Assembly: GCF_047663525.1 (NCBI RefSeq)
Contig: NC_092602.1
Coordinates: forward strand, 7,501 to 71,500
Source: Anas platyrhynchos
Taxonomy: Eukaryota; Chordata; Aves; Anseriformes; Anatidae
Direction: 5' to 3'
DNA: 64,000 nt
The notes under the pieces were generated by a model, which did not search any database, was not told the origin of the DNA, and saw only the letters and a program-made list of their open reading frames with translations. The position numbers and the translations under genes are program-made. The first letter of the stretch is position 1, and the number at the start of each line of letters is the position of its first letter. This document shows positions 41,801 to 52,804 of the stretch, piece after piece.

Positions 41801-44800
41801 TAACGGATCTAACCCTAACCCTCTAACCCTAACCCCCCAACCCCCTTACCCCCCAACCCTAACCCCCTAACCCTAACGGATCTAACCCTAACCCCCCAAC
41901 TCCAACCCCAACCCCCAAACCCCCTAACCCTAACGGATCTAACCCTAATCCTCTAACCCTAACGCCCAAACCCCCTAACCCCCTAAGCCTAACGGATCTA
42001 ACACTAACCCTCTAACCCCAACCCCCTTACCCCCCAACCCTAACCCCCTAACCCTAACGGATCTAACCCTAACCCCCCAACCCCCTAACCCCCCAAGTAC
42101 CCAACCCCAACCCTAACCCCCGACCCCCCAACCCTAACAGATCTAACCCTAACACTCTAACCCTAACCCCCCAAACCCTAACCCCCTAACTCCAACCCCA
42201 ACCCCCAAACCCCCTAACCCCCCAGCCCCCTAACCCCCAACCCTAAACCCCCAACCCTAACCCCCTAACCCTAACGGATCTAAGCCTAACCCCCCAACCC
42301 TAATAGATCTAACCCTAATGCTAATCCTCTAACCCTAACCCCCCAACCCCTAACCCCCCAAGTACCCAACCCCAACCCCCAAACCCCCTAACCCTAATCC
42401 CCCAACCCCTAACCCCCCAAGTACCCAACCCCAACCCCCAAGCCCCCTAACCCTAACCCCCCAAACCCCTAACCCCCAACCCTAAACCCCCAACCCTAAC
42501 CCCCGACCCCCCAACCCTAACGGATCTAACCCTAACCCCCCAACCCCTAACCCCCCAACTCCAACCCCAACCCCCAAACCCCCTAACCCTAACGGATCTA
42601 ACCCTAATCCTCTAACCCTAACGCCCAAACCCCCTAACCCCCTAACCCTAACGGATCTAACCCTAACCCCCCAACCCTAATAGATCTAACCCTAACCCTA
42701 ATCCTCTAACCCTAACCCCCCAACCCCTAACCCCCCAAGTACCCAACCCCAACCCCCAAACCCCCTAACCCTAACCCCCCAACCCCCTAACCCCCAAACC
42801 CTAAACCCCCAACCCTAACCCCCGACCCCCCAACCATAACCCCCTAACCCTAACGGATCTAACCCTAACCCTAACCCTCTAACCCTAACCCCCTAACCCT
42901 CTAACCCCCCAACCCTAACCCCCGACCCCCCAACCCTAACCCCCTAACCCTAACAGATCTAACCCTAACCCCCCAACCCTAATAGATCTAACCCTAACCC
43001 TAATCCTCTAACCCTAACCCCCCAACCCCTAACCCCCCAACTCCAACCCCAACCTCCAAACCCCCTAACCCTAACGGATCTAACCCTAATCCTCTAACCC
43101 TAACGCCCAAACCCCCTAACCCCCTAACCCTAACGGATCTAACCCTAACCCCCCAACCCTAATAGATCTAACCCTAACCCTAATCCTCTAACCCTAACCC
43201 CCCAACCCCTAACCCCCCAAGTACCCAACCCCAACCCCCAAACCCCCTAACCCTAACCCCCCAACCCCCTAACCCCCAACCCTAAACCCCCAACCCTAAA
43301 CCCCCAACCCTAACGGATCTAACCCTAATCCTCTAACCCTAACGCCCAAACCCCCTAACCCCCTAACCCTAACGGATCTAACCCTAACCCTCTAACCCTA
43401 ACCCCCCAACCCCCTTACCCCCCAACCCTAACCCCCTAACCCTAACGGATCTAACCCTAACCCCCCAACCCTAATAGATCTAACCCTAACCCTAATCCTC
43501 TAACCCTAACCCCCCAAACCCTAACCCCCCAAGTACCCAACCCCAACCCCCAAACCCCCTAACCCTAATCCCCCAACCCCTAACCCCCCAAGTACCCAAC
43601 CCCAACCCCCAAGCCCCCTAACCCTAACCCCCCAACCCCCTAACCCCCAACCCTAAACCCCCAACCCTAACCCCCGACCCCCCAACCCTAACGGATCTAA
43701 CCCTAACCCCCCAACCCCTAACCCCCCAACTCCAACCCCAACCCCCAAACCCCCTAACCCTAACGGATCTAACCCTAATCCTCTAACCCTAACGCCCAAA
43801 CCCCCTAACCCCCTAACCCTAACGGATCTAACCCTAACCCCCCAACCCTAATAGATCTAACCCTAACCCTAATCCTCTAACCCCCCAAGTACCCAACCCC
43901 AACCCCCAAACCCCCTAACCCTAACCCCCCAACCCCCTAACCCCCAAACCCTAAACCCCCAACCCTAACCCCCGACCCCCCAACCATAACCCCCTAACCC
44001 TAACGGATCTAACCCTAACCCTAACCCTCTAACCCTAACCCCCTAACCCTCTAACCCCCCAACCCTAACCCCCGACCCCCCAACCCTAACCCCCTAACCC
44101 TAACGGATCTAACCCTAACCCCCCAACCCTAATAGATCTAACCCTAACCCTAATCCTCTAACCCTAACCCCCCAACCCCTAACCCCCCAACTCCAACCCC
44201 AACCTCCAAACCCCCTAACCCTAACGGATCTAACCCTAATCCTCTAACCCTAACGCCCAAACCCCCTAACCCCCTAACCCTAACGGATCTAACCCTAACC
44301 CCCCAACCCTAATAGATCTAACCCTAACCCTAATCCTCTAACCCTAACCCCCCAACCCCTAACACCCCAAGTACCCAACCCCAACCCCCAAATCCCCTAA
44401 CCCTAACCCCCCAACCCCCTAACCCCCAACCCTAAACCCCCAACCCTAACGGATCTAACCCTAATCCTCTAACCCTAACGCCCAAACCCCCTAACCCCCT
44501 AACCCTAACGGATCTAACCCTAACCCTCTAACCCTAACCCCCCAACCCCCTTACCCCCCAACCCTAACCCCCTAACCCTAACGGATCTAACCCTAACCCC
44601 CCAACCCTAATAGATCTAACCCTAACCCTAATCCTCTAACCCTAACCCCCCAAACCCTAACCCCCCAAGTACCCAACCCCAACCCCCAAACCCCCTAACC
44701 CTAACCCCCCAACCCCCTAACCCCCAACCCTAAACCCCCAACCCTAACCCCCGACCCCCCAACCCTAACAGATCTAACCCTAACACTCTAACCCTAACCC

Positions 44801-44932
44801 CCCAACCCCTAACCCCCCAAGTACCCAACCCCAACCCCCAAGCCCCCTAACCCCCCAACCCCCTAACCCCCAACCCTAAACCCCCAACCCTAACCCCCTA
44901 ACCCTAACGGATCTAACCCTAACCCTAGCCCC
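38851..44932. repeat. Long degenerate telomere-repeat spacer 12 (6 kb)
   Basis: Telomere-derived DNA in the same roughly 300-bp blocks, without minisatellite or cassette. Blocks typical of spacer 7 (TAATGCTAATCC, CCCCCCAGCCCCC) reappear near 42220-42320. No gene is visible. Confidence 0.95.
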
Positions 44933-45772
44933 ATGGACCCCCCTGGTGCGCCCCGCAAATGCGTCCCCCCGGCAACAGCACCCCGCAAACTTGGTTCCCC
45001 CCTCATTTTGGTTCCCCCGGTGCGCCCCACAAATGTGTCCCCCCGGAAACAAAACCCCGCACACTTGGTTCCCCCCTCATTTTGATTCCCCCCGGTGCGC
45101 CCCACAAATGTGTCCCCCCGGAAACAAAACCCCGCACACTTGGTTCCCCCCTCATTTTGGTTCCCCCCCCCCGGTGCGCCCCGCAAATGTGTCCCCCCGG
45201 AAACAAAACCCCGCACACTTGGTTCCCCCCTCATTTTGGTTCCCCCCCCCCCCCCGGTGCGCCCCACAAATGTGTCCCCCCGGAAACAAAACCCCGCACA
45301 CTTGGTTCCCCCCTCATTTTGGTTCCCCCCCCCCGGTGCGCCCCACAAATGTGTCCCCCCGGAAACAAAACCCCGCACACTTGGTTCCCCCCTCATTTTG
45401 GTTCCCCCCGGTGCGCCCCACAAATGTGTCCCCCCGGAAACAAAACCCCGCACACTTCGTTCCCCCCTCATTTTGGTTCCCCCCCCGGTGCGCCCCACAA
45501 ATGTGTCCCCCCGGAAACAAAACCCCGCACACTTGGTTCCCCCCTCATTTTGGTTCCCCCCCCCCCCCGGTGCGCCCCACAAATGTGTCCCCCCGGAAAC
45601 AAAACCCCGCACACTTGGTTCCCCCCTCATTTTGGTTCCCCCCCCCTTCCGCCCCCCCGTTGGGGTCCCCCCTAGCCCCATGGACCCACCCCCCGGTGCG
45701 CCCCGCAAATGCGTCCCCCCGGCAACAGCACCCCGCAAAATTGGTTCCCCCCTCATTTTGGTTCCCCCCCAC
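44933..45772. repeat. 78-bp minisatellite array, copy 13
   Basis: About ten units, subfamily B. The last unit has GCAAAATTGGTTCC instead of GCAAACTTGGTTCC, shared with copy 14. Confidence 0.95.
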
Positions 45773-45849
45773 CCTTGGGGTCCCCCCAAGCCCCATGGAC
45801 ACCCCCCCCTTGGTGCCCCCCCCCCAATTTGTCTCTCCCCCCGTCCTAC

Positions 45850-46083
45850 CCGTGCCCGCAGCAGCCGCTCGCACTCTTCCAGCGCCTTCCGCACCTGATG
45901 CTGCATCTCGGCCAGGTGGAGGCAAGCGCTGGAGGGGGGGGAATAAATTGGGGGGGGTCAATTTGGGGGGGGTCTGGGGGCATTTTGGGGGTTGGGGGCG
46001 CATTTAGGGGGCGGAGGGGACTGGTTCTCACCTGTAGGACTCGGCGTCGAGCCCCCCCGGGGGCAGCTGCAGGGCCAGGATGC
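45850..46083 (-). pseudogene. Two-exon gene fragment, cassette copy 13
   Basis: Exon A is 46083-46032 and exon B is 45928-45850. One coding change: base 45896 turns a CGG codon into CAG, so QHRVR becomes QHQVR. Frame and splice sites are intact. The flank has the GGGCACCCC marker otherwise seen in copies 3 and 4. Confidence 0.5.
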
Positions 46084-46226
46084 CTGGGGGGGTGCGGGGG
46101 GGGGCATGTCAGCACCCCCCAGACCGAAACCACAAAACCGCTGCCGTTGACACCAAAACCGCCGCCGTTGACCCCAAGGTGGCCGCTGGTGACGCCGGTA
46201 GGGCCACCGGGCACCCCGCGGGCCAC

Positions 46227-48621
46227 AAGTACCCAACCCCAACCCCCAAACCCCCTAACCCTAACCCCCCAACCCTAACCCCCGACCCCCCAACCGATCT
46301 AACCCTAACCCTCTAACCCTAACCCCCCAACCCTAACCCCCTAACCCTAACGGATCTAACCCTAACGGATCTAACCCTAACCCCCCTACCCTAACAGATC
46401 TAACCCTAACCCTAATCCTCTAACCCTAACCCCCCATCCTAACCCCCCAAGTACCCAACCCCAACCCCCAAACCCCCTAACACTAACCCCCCAACCCCCT
46501 AACCCCCAACCCTAAACCCCCAACCCTAACGGATCTAACCCTAATCCTCTAACCCTAACGCCCAAACCCCCTAACCCCCTAACCCTAACGGATCTAACCC
46601 TAACCCTCTAACCCTAACCCCCCAACCCCCTTACCCCCCAACCCTAACCCCCTAACCCTAACGGATCTAACCCTAACCCCCCAACCCTAATAGATCTAAC
46701 CCTAACCCTAATTCTCTAACCCTAACCCCCCAACCCCCTAACCCCCAACCCTAAACCCCCAACCCTAACCCCCGACCCCCCAACCCTAACGGATCTAACC
46801 CTAACACTCTAACCCTAACCCCCCAACTCCAACCCCAACCCCCAAACCCCCTAAGCCTAACGGATCTAACACTAACCCTCTAACCCCAACCCCCTTACCC
46901 CCCAACCCTAACCCCCTAACCCTAACGGATCTAACCCTAACCCCCCAACCCCCTAACCCCCCAAGTACCCAACCCCAACCCTAACCCCCGACCCCCCAAC
47001 TCTAACAGATCTAACCCTAACACTCTAACCCTAACCCCCCAACCCCTAACCCCCTAACTCCAACCCCAACCCCCAAACCCCCTAACCCCCCAGCTCCCTA
47101 ACCCCCAACCCTAAACCCCCAACCCTAACCCCCTAACCCTAACGGATCTAAGCCTAACCCCCCAACCCTAATGGATCTAAGCCTAACCCCCCAACCCTAA
47201 TAGATCTAACCCTAATGCTAATCCTCTAACCCTAACCCCCCAACCCCTAACCCCCCAAGTACCCAGCCCCAACCCCCAAAACCCCTAACCCTAATCCCCC
47301 AACCCCTAACCCCCCAAGTACCCAACCCCAACCCCCAAGCCCCCTAACCCTAACCCCCCAACCCCCTAACCCCCAACCCTAAACCACCAACCCTAACCCC
47401 CGACCCCCCAACCCTAACGGATCTAACCCTAACCCCCCAACCCCTAACCCCCCAACTCCAACCCCAACCCCCAAACCCCCTAACCCTAACGGATCTAACC
47501 CTAATCCTCTAACCCTAACGCCCAAACCCCCTAACCCCCTAACCCTAACGGATCTAACCCTAACCCCCCAACCCTAATAGATCTAACCCTAACCCTAATC
47601 CTCTAACCCTAACCCCCCAACCCCTAACCCCCCAAGTACCCAACCCCAACCCCCAAACCCCCTAACCCTAACCCCCCAACCCCCTAACCCCCAAACCCTA
47701 AACCCCCGACCCCCCAACCATAACCCCCTAACCCTAACGGATCTAACCCTAACCCTAACCCTCTAACCCTAACCCCCGACCCCCCAACCCTAACCCCCTA
47801 ACCCTAACAGATCTAACCCTAACCCCCCAACCCTAATAGATCTAACCCTAACCCTAATCCTCTAACCCTAACCCCCCAACCCCTAACCCCCCAACTCCAA
47901 CCCCAACCCCCAAACCCCCTAACCCTAACGGATCTAACCCTAATCCTCTAACCCTAACGCCCAAACCCCCTAACCCCCTAACCCTAACGGATCTAACCCT
48001 AACCCCCCAACCCTAATAGATCTAACCCTAACCCTAATCCTCTAACCCTAACCCCCCAACCCCTAACCCCCCAAGTACCCAACCCCAACCCCCAAACCCC
48101 CTAACCCTAACCCCCCAACCCCCTAACCCCCAACCCTAAACCCCCAACCCTAACGGATCTAACCCTAATCCTCTAACCCTAACGCCCAAACCCCCTAACC
48201 CCCTAACCCTAACGGATCTAACCCTAACCCTCTAACCCTAACCCCCCAACCCCCTTACCCCCCAACCCTAACCCCCTAACCCTAACGGATCTAACCCTAA
48301 CCCCCCAACCCTAATAGATCTAACCCTAACCCTAATCCTCTAACCCTAACCCCCCAAACCCTAACCCCCAAGTACCCAACCCCAACCCCCAAACCCCCTA
48401 ACCCTAACCCCCCAACCCCCTAACCCCCAACCCTAAACCCCCAACCCTAACCCCCGACCCCCCAACCCTAACAGATCTAACCCTAACACTCTAACCCTAA
48501 CCCCCCAACCCCTAACCCCCCAAGTACCCAACCCCAACCCCCAAACCCCCTAACCCCCCAACCCCCTAACCCCCAACCCTAAACCCCCAACCCTAACGGA
48601 TCTAACCCTAACCCTAGCCCC
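46227..48621. repeat. Degenerate telomere-repeat spacer 13
   Basis: Telomere-derived spacer with blocks in the order of spacers 7-9 but with several private deletions, for example near 46735 and 47700. No gene is visible. Confidence 0.95.
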
Positions 48622-49310
48622 ATGGACCCCCCTGGTGCGCCCCGCAAATGCGTCCCCCTGGCAACAGCACCCCGCACACTTGGTTCCCCCCTCATTTTGG
48701 TTCCCCCCCCCGGTGCGCCCCGCAAATGTGTCCCCCCGGAAACAAAACCCCGCACACTTGGTTCCCCCCTCATTTTGGTTCCCCCCCCCCGGTGCGCCCC
48801 ACAAAAGTGTCCCCCCGGAAACAAAACCCCGCACACTTGGTTCCCCCCTCATTTTGGTTCCCCCCCCCCGGTGCGCCCCACAAATGTGTCCCCCCGGAAA
48901 CAAAACCCCGCACACTTGGTTCCCCCCTCATTTTGGTTCCCCCCCCTCGGTGCGCCCCACAAATGTGTCCCCCCGGAAACAAAACCCCGCACACTTGGTT
49001 CCCCCCTCATTTTGGTTCCCCCCCCCGGTGCGCCCCACAAATGTGTCCCCCCGGAAACAAAACCCCGCACACTTGGTTCCCCCCTCATTTTGGTTCCCCC
49101 CCCCCGGTGCGCCCCACAAATGTGTCCCCCCGGAAACAAAACCCCGCACACTTGGTTCCCCCCTCATTTTGGTTCCCCCCCCCTTCCGCCCCCCCGTTGG
49201 GGTCCCCCCTAGCCCCATGGACCCACCCCCCGGTGCGCCCCGCAAATGCGTCCCCCCGGTAACAGCACCCCGCAAAATTGGTTCCCCCCTCATTTTGGTT
49301 CCCCCCCACC
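48622..49310. repeat. 78-bp minisatellite array, copy 14
   Basis: About eight units, subfamily B. Private variants are CACAAAAGTGTCC near 48812 and a CCCTCGG junction near 48947. Confidence 0.95.
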
Positions 49311-49386
49311 CTTGGGGTCCCCCCAAGCCCCATGGACACCCCCCCCTTGGTGCCCCCCCCCCAATTTGTCTCTCCCCCCGTCCTAC

Positions 49387-49620
49387 CCGTGCCCGCAGCA
49401 GCCGCTCGCACTCTTCCAGCGCCTTCCGCACCCGATGCTGCATCTCGGCCAGGTGGAGGCAAGCGCTGGAGGGGGGGGAATAAATTGGGGGGGGTCAATT
49501 TGGGGGGGGTCTGGGGGCATTTTGGGGGTTGGGGGCGCATTTAGGGGGCGGAGGGGACTGGTTCTCACCTGTAGGACTCGGCGTCGAGCCCCCCCGGGGG
49601 CAGCTGCAGGGCCAGGATGC
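49387..49620 (-). pseudogene. Two-exon gene fragment, cassette copy 14
   Basis: Exon A is 49620-49569 and exon B is 49465-49387. Glu form with unchanged splice sites. The tract before exon A has GTGCAGGGG where the others read GTGCGGGG. Confidence 0.5.
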
Positions 49621-49763
49621 CTGGGGGGGTGCAGGGGGGGGCATGTCAGCACCCCCCAGACCGAAACCCCAAAACCGCTGCCGTTGACCCCAAAACCGCC
49701 GCCGTTGACCCCAAGGTGGCCGCTGGTGACGCCGGTAGGGCCACCGGGCGCCCCGCGGGCCAC

Positions 49764-49897
49764 AAGTACCCAACCCCAACCCCCAAACCCCCTAATCCCC
49801 CAACCCCCTAACCCCCAACCCTAAACCCCCAACCCTAACCCCCAAACCCCAACCCTAACCCCCTAACCCTAACGGATCTAACCCTAACCCTAACCCC
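49764..49897. repeat. Degenerate telomere-repeat spacer 14 (134 bp)
   Basis: The shortest spacer. It runs straight from the cassette flank into TAACGGATCTAACCC and the next CCATGG boundary, leaving copies 14 and 15 almost back to back. The next boundary (CCATGGACCCCCATTCTC) is of subfamily A type. Confidence 0.95.
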
Positions 49898-50157
49898 ATG
49901 GACCCCCATTCTCATTTTGGTTCCCCCCCCAACTCATTATGGTTCCCCCCCCGGTGCGCCCCACACATGTGTCCCCCCGGAAACAAAATCCCGCACACTT
50001 GGTTCCCCCCTCATTTTGGTTCCCCCCCCCCCTTCCGCCCCCCCGTTGGGGTCCCCCCTAGCCCCATGGACCCCCCACCGGTGCGCCCCGCAAATGCGTC
50101 CCCCCGGCAAACGCACCCCGCAAACTTGGTTCCCCCCTCATTTTGGTTCCCACCCCA
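49898..50157. repeat. 78-bp minisatellite array, copy 15 (reduced)
   Basis: Only two diverged units: one CACACATGTGTCC unit and one CGCAAATGCGTCC edge unit with GGCAAACGCACC. The left edge is of subfamily A type, while the separator and right edge are of B type. Confidence 0.9.
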
Positions 50158-50218
50158 CCCTTGGGGTCCCCCAATCCCCATGGACCCCCCCCCCAATTTG
50201 TCTCTACCCCCGTCCTAC

Positions 50219-50452
50219 CCGTGCCCGCAGCAGCCGCTCGCACTCTGCCAGCGCCTTCCGCACCCGATGCTGCATCTCGGCCAGGTGGAGGCAAGCGCTG
50301 GAGGGGGGGGAATAAATTGGGGGGGGTCAATTTGGGGGGGGTCTGGCGGCATTTTGGGGGTTGGGGGCGCATTTAGGGGGCGGAGGGGACTGGTTCTCAC
50401 CTGTACGACTCGGCGTCGATCCCCCCCGGGGGCAGCTGCAGGGCCAGGATGC
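50219..50452 (-). pseudogene. Two-exon gene fragment, cassette copy 15 (innermost)
   Basis: Exon A is 50452-50401 and exon B is 50297-50219. It has the Ala codon of subfamily A. Exon A has two changes: 50406 is silent in Ser, and 50420 turns a Leu codon (CTC) into Ile (ATC). The changed base next to the donor leaves GTGAG intact. One of the two CCGTTGACCCC repeats of the flank is deleted. Despite the most flank changes of any copy, the frame stays open. Confidence 0.5.
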
Positions 50453-50572
50453 CTGGGGGGGTGCGGGGGGGGGCATGTCAGCACCCCCCAGACCGAAACC
50501 CCAAAACCGCCGCCGTTGACCCCAAGGTGGCCGCTGGTGACGCCGGTAGGGCCACCGGGCGCCCCACGGGCC

Positions 50573-51898
50573 ACAAGTACCCAACCCCAACCCCCAAACC
50601 CCCTAACCCTAACCCCCGACCACCCAACCGATCTAACCCTAACCCTAATCCTCTAACCCTAACCCCCCAACCCTAACACCCTAACCCTAACGGATCTAAC
50701 CCTATCCCTCTAACCCTAACCCAACCCCCTAACCACCCAACCCTAACCCCCGACCCCCCAACCCTAACGGATGTAACCCTAATCCCCCAACCCCCTAACC
50801 CCCCAACCCTAACCCCCTAATCCCCTAACCCTAATCCTCTAACCCTAACCCCCCAACCCCTAACCCCCCAAGTACCAACCCCAACCCCCAAACCCCCTAA
50901 CCCTAACCCCCAACCCTAAACCCCCAACCCTAAACCCCGACCCCCCAACCATAACCCCCTAACCCTAACGGATCTAACCCTAACCCCACAACCCCCTAAC
51001 CCCCCAACCCTAACCCCCGACCCCCCAACCAATCTAACCCTAACCCTCTAACCCTAACCCCCCAACCCTAACCCCCGACCCCCCAACCCTAACCCCCTAA
51101 CCCTAACGGATCTAACCCTAATCCCCCAACCCTAACAGATCTAACCCTAACCCTAATCCTCTAACCCTAAACCCCCAACCCCTAACCCAAGTACCCAACC
51201 CCAACCCCCAAACCCCCTAACCCTAACCCTCTAACCCTAAGCCCCCAACCCCCTAACCCACAACCCTAACCCCCTAACCCTAACGGATCTAACCCTAACC
51301 CTCTGACCCTAACCCCCCCCACCCCCCTAACCCCCCAACCCTAACGGATCTAACCCTAATCCTCTAACCCTAACCCCCCAACCCGTAACCCCCCAAAGTA
51401 CCCAACCCCAACCCCCAAACCCCCTAACCCTAACGGATCTAACCCTAACCCCCCAACCCCCTAACCCCCCGACCCTAACCCCCGACCCCCCAACCCTAAC
51501 GGATGTAACCCTATCCCTCTAACCCTAACCCAACCCCCTAACCACCCAACCCTAACCCCCGACCCCCCAACCCTAACGGATGTAACCCTAACCCTAACCC
51601 TCTAACCCTAACCCCCCAACCCTAACCCTCTAACCCTAACCCCCCAACCCTAACGGATCTAACCCTAACCCTCTAACCCTAACCCCCCAACCCCAAACCC
51701 CCAACCCTAACCCCCTAACCCTAACGAATCTAACCCCAACCCCTCAAGTACCCAACCCCAACCCCCAAACCCCCTAATCCCCCAACCCCCAACCCTAAAC
51801 CCCCAACCCTAACCCTCTAACCCTAACCCCCCAACCCGAACTCCCTTACCCCCGACCCCAACCCCCTAACCCTAACCCCCTTACCCCCCAACCCCCAC
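50573..51898. repeat. Degenerate telomere-repeat spacer 15 (innermost)
   Basis: Telomere-derived DNA with more substitutions than elsewhere (CGGATGTAACCC, CTATCCCTC, CTCTGACCC). It thus looks like the oldest of the spacers. It ends at CCCCCACCCGGCATGC, where unrelated subtelomeric sequence begins. No gene is visible. Confidence 0.95.
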
Positions 51899-52154
51899 CC
51901 GGCATGCTCTGGGCACCAAACATGGCCTCCCGGAAGCCTGGTGCCAGAAAACTATGCCTACCAGCATTCCCCAGGCAGCTGGCTTGACCAATCACAGGCC
52001 GAGTATTCGAGAAATACATTTACCAGCACTCACTGGAACCCAAGCACTTACTGCCCTTTCAAAATAGCCTCAAGCCCTAACACTAAAAAACTGTGAAACC
52101 CCTACAGGCCTAATCCCAACTGTTTACCACACTAAACCCCCGAAGTCCTATGCC
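51899..52154. repeat. Subtelomeric duplication U, copy 1
   Basis: Aligns with 63400-63660. It starts with one decayed unit of the 62-bp promoter-like repeat (GGCATGCTCTGGGCACC, CATGGCCTCCCGGAAG). It continues with GACCAATCACAGGC, a CCAAT-box sequence, and a conserved stretch CACTCACTGGAACC. No gene is visible. Confidence 0.8.
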
Positions 52155-52465
52155 TAAAAGCCCTAACCCAAACACTTAGGACGCTCAAAACCCAAACCCA
52201 AAGCAATAGGATTCTCAAAGCCCTAAACAACAAAATTAGGACGCTTAAAGACGTAACCCCAAAATTAAGATGCTCAAAACACAAAGCCAACCCAAAACAC
52301 TAGGATGCTCAAAACCCTCACTCAAAACATCAGGACGCTCAAAACTCTAACCCAAAAATTCAGATGCTTAACACCCAAAGCCCTAACACAAAACATTGGG
52401 ACGCTCAACATCGTAACCCAAAAAATTAGGACGCTCGAAACTCTAACCCTGGAGAACCTAACCTG
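52155..52465. repeat. Degenerate short tandem repeat (GGACGCTCAAAAC family)
   Basis: About ten imperfect units of 30-40 bp, each with TTAGGACGCTCAAAACCC or TTAAGATGCTCAAAACAC and separated by CCTAACCCAAAA. A short version follows duplication U copy 2 near 63680-63765. No gene is visible. Confidence 0.8.

Positions 52466-52492
<27 letters not shown>
52466..52492. repeat. Poly(A) run
   Basis: 27 consecutive A after CCTAACCTG. It could be the tail of an old retroposed sequence or simple slippage. No body of a retroposon is recognisable beside it. Confidence 0.9.
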
Positions 52493-52497
<5 letters not shown>

Positions 52498-52804
52498 TTA
52501 ACACACTAACCCTAAATAACTGACCAAAAATAAAACCCTAGGACCCTAACCCTAAAAATCGTAGCAACACTCCATCCCAAAAAAAACTCTAAAACCCTAA
52601 CACGCTAACCCTGAAACCCTTAAAACCCTGTTAAAACTCCAACCCAGTTATACACCAGTTACCTCCCTTAAAGGATATAGAGGAGCTCTCTCAGATACGG
52701 CAGTCCTACTTCTCATGAATGCAGCCGGAGGTCGGTCTCATTCTGGTGCTCATGGTGGTGGAAGCAGGGGCAATGGTGGTACTGCTGGAGATACCACAGC
52801 CACC
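52493..52804. other. Unassigned subtelomeric sequence
   Basis: The left half is AT-richer DNA sprinkled with AACCCTAA and CCTAAAACCC, probably heavily decayed telomere-like repeat. The right half (about 52640-52804) is ordinary complexity and I recognise nothing in it. It ends at the LTR edge CACC|TGTGGTGG. Confidence 0.6.

Noticed and set aside
2641..50157. Many open frames of 90-440 codons on both strands over the 78-bp minisatellites
   Set aside because: Low-complexity Pro/Gly/Trp-rich translations open in several frames at once, with homopolymer length changes between copies shifting the frame. They are artefacts of stop-free repeats.
1..51898. CRISPR array or phage-type repeat
   Set aside because: Repeats are contiguous and telomere-derived, without unique spacers, and the sequence is eukaryotic.
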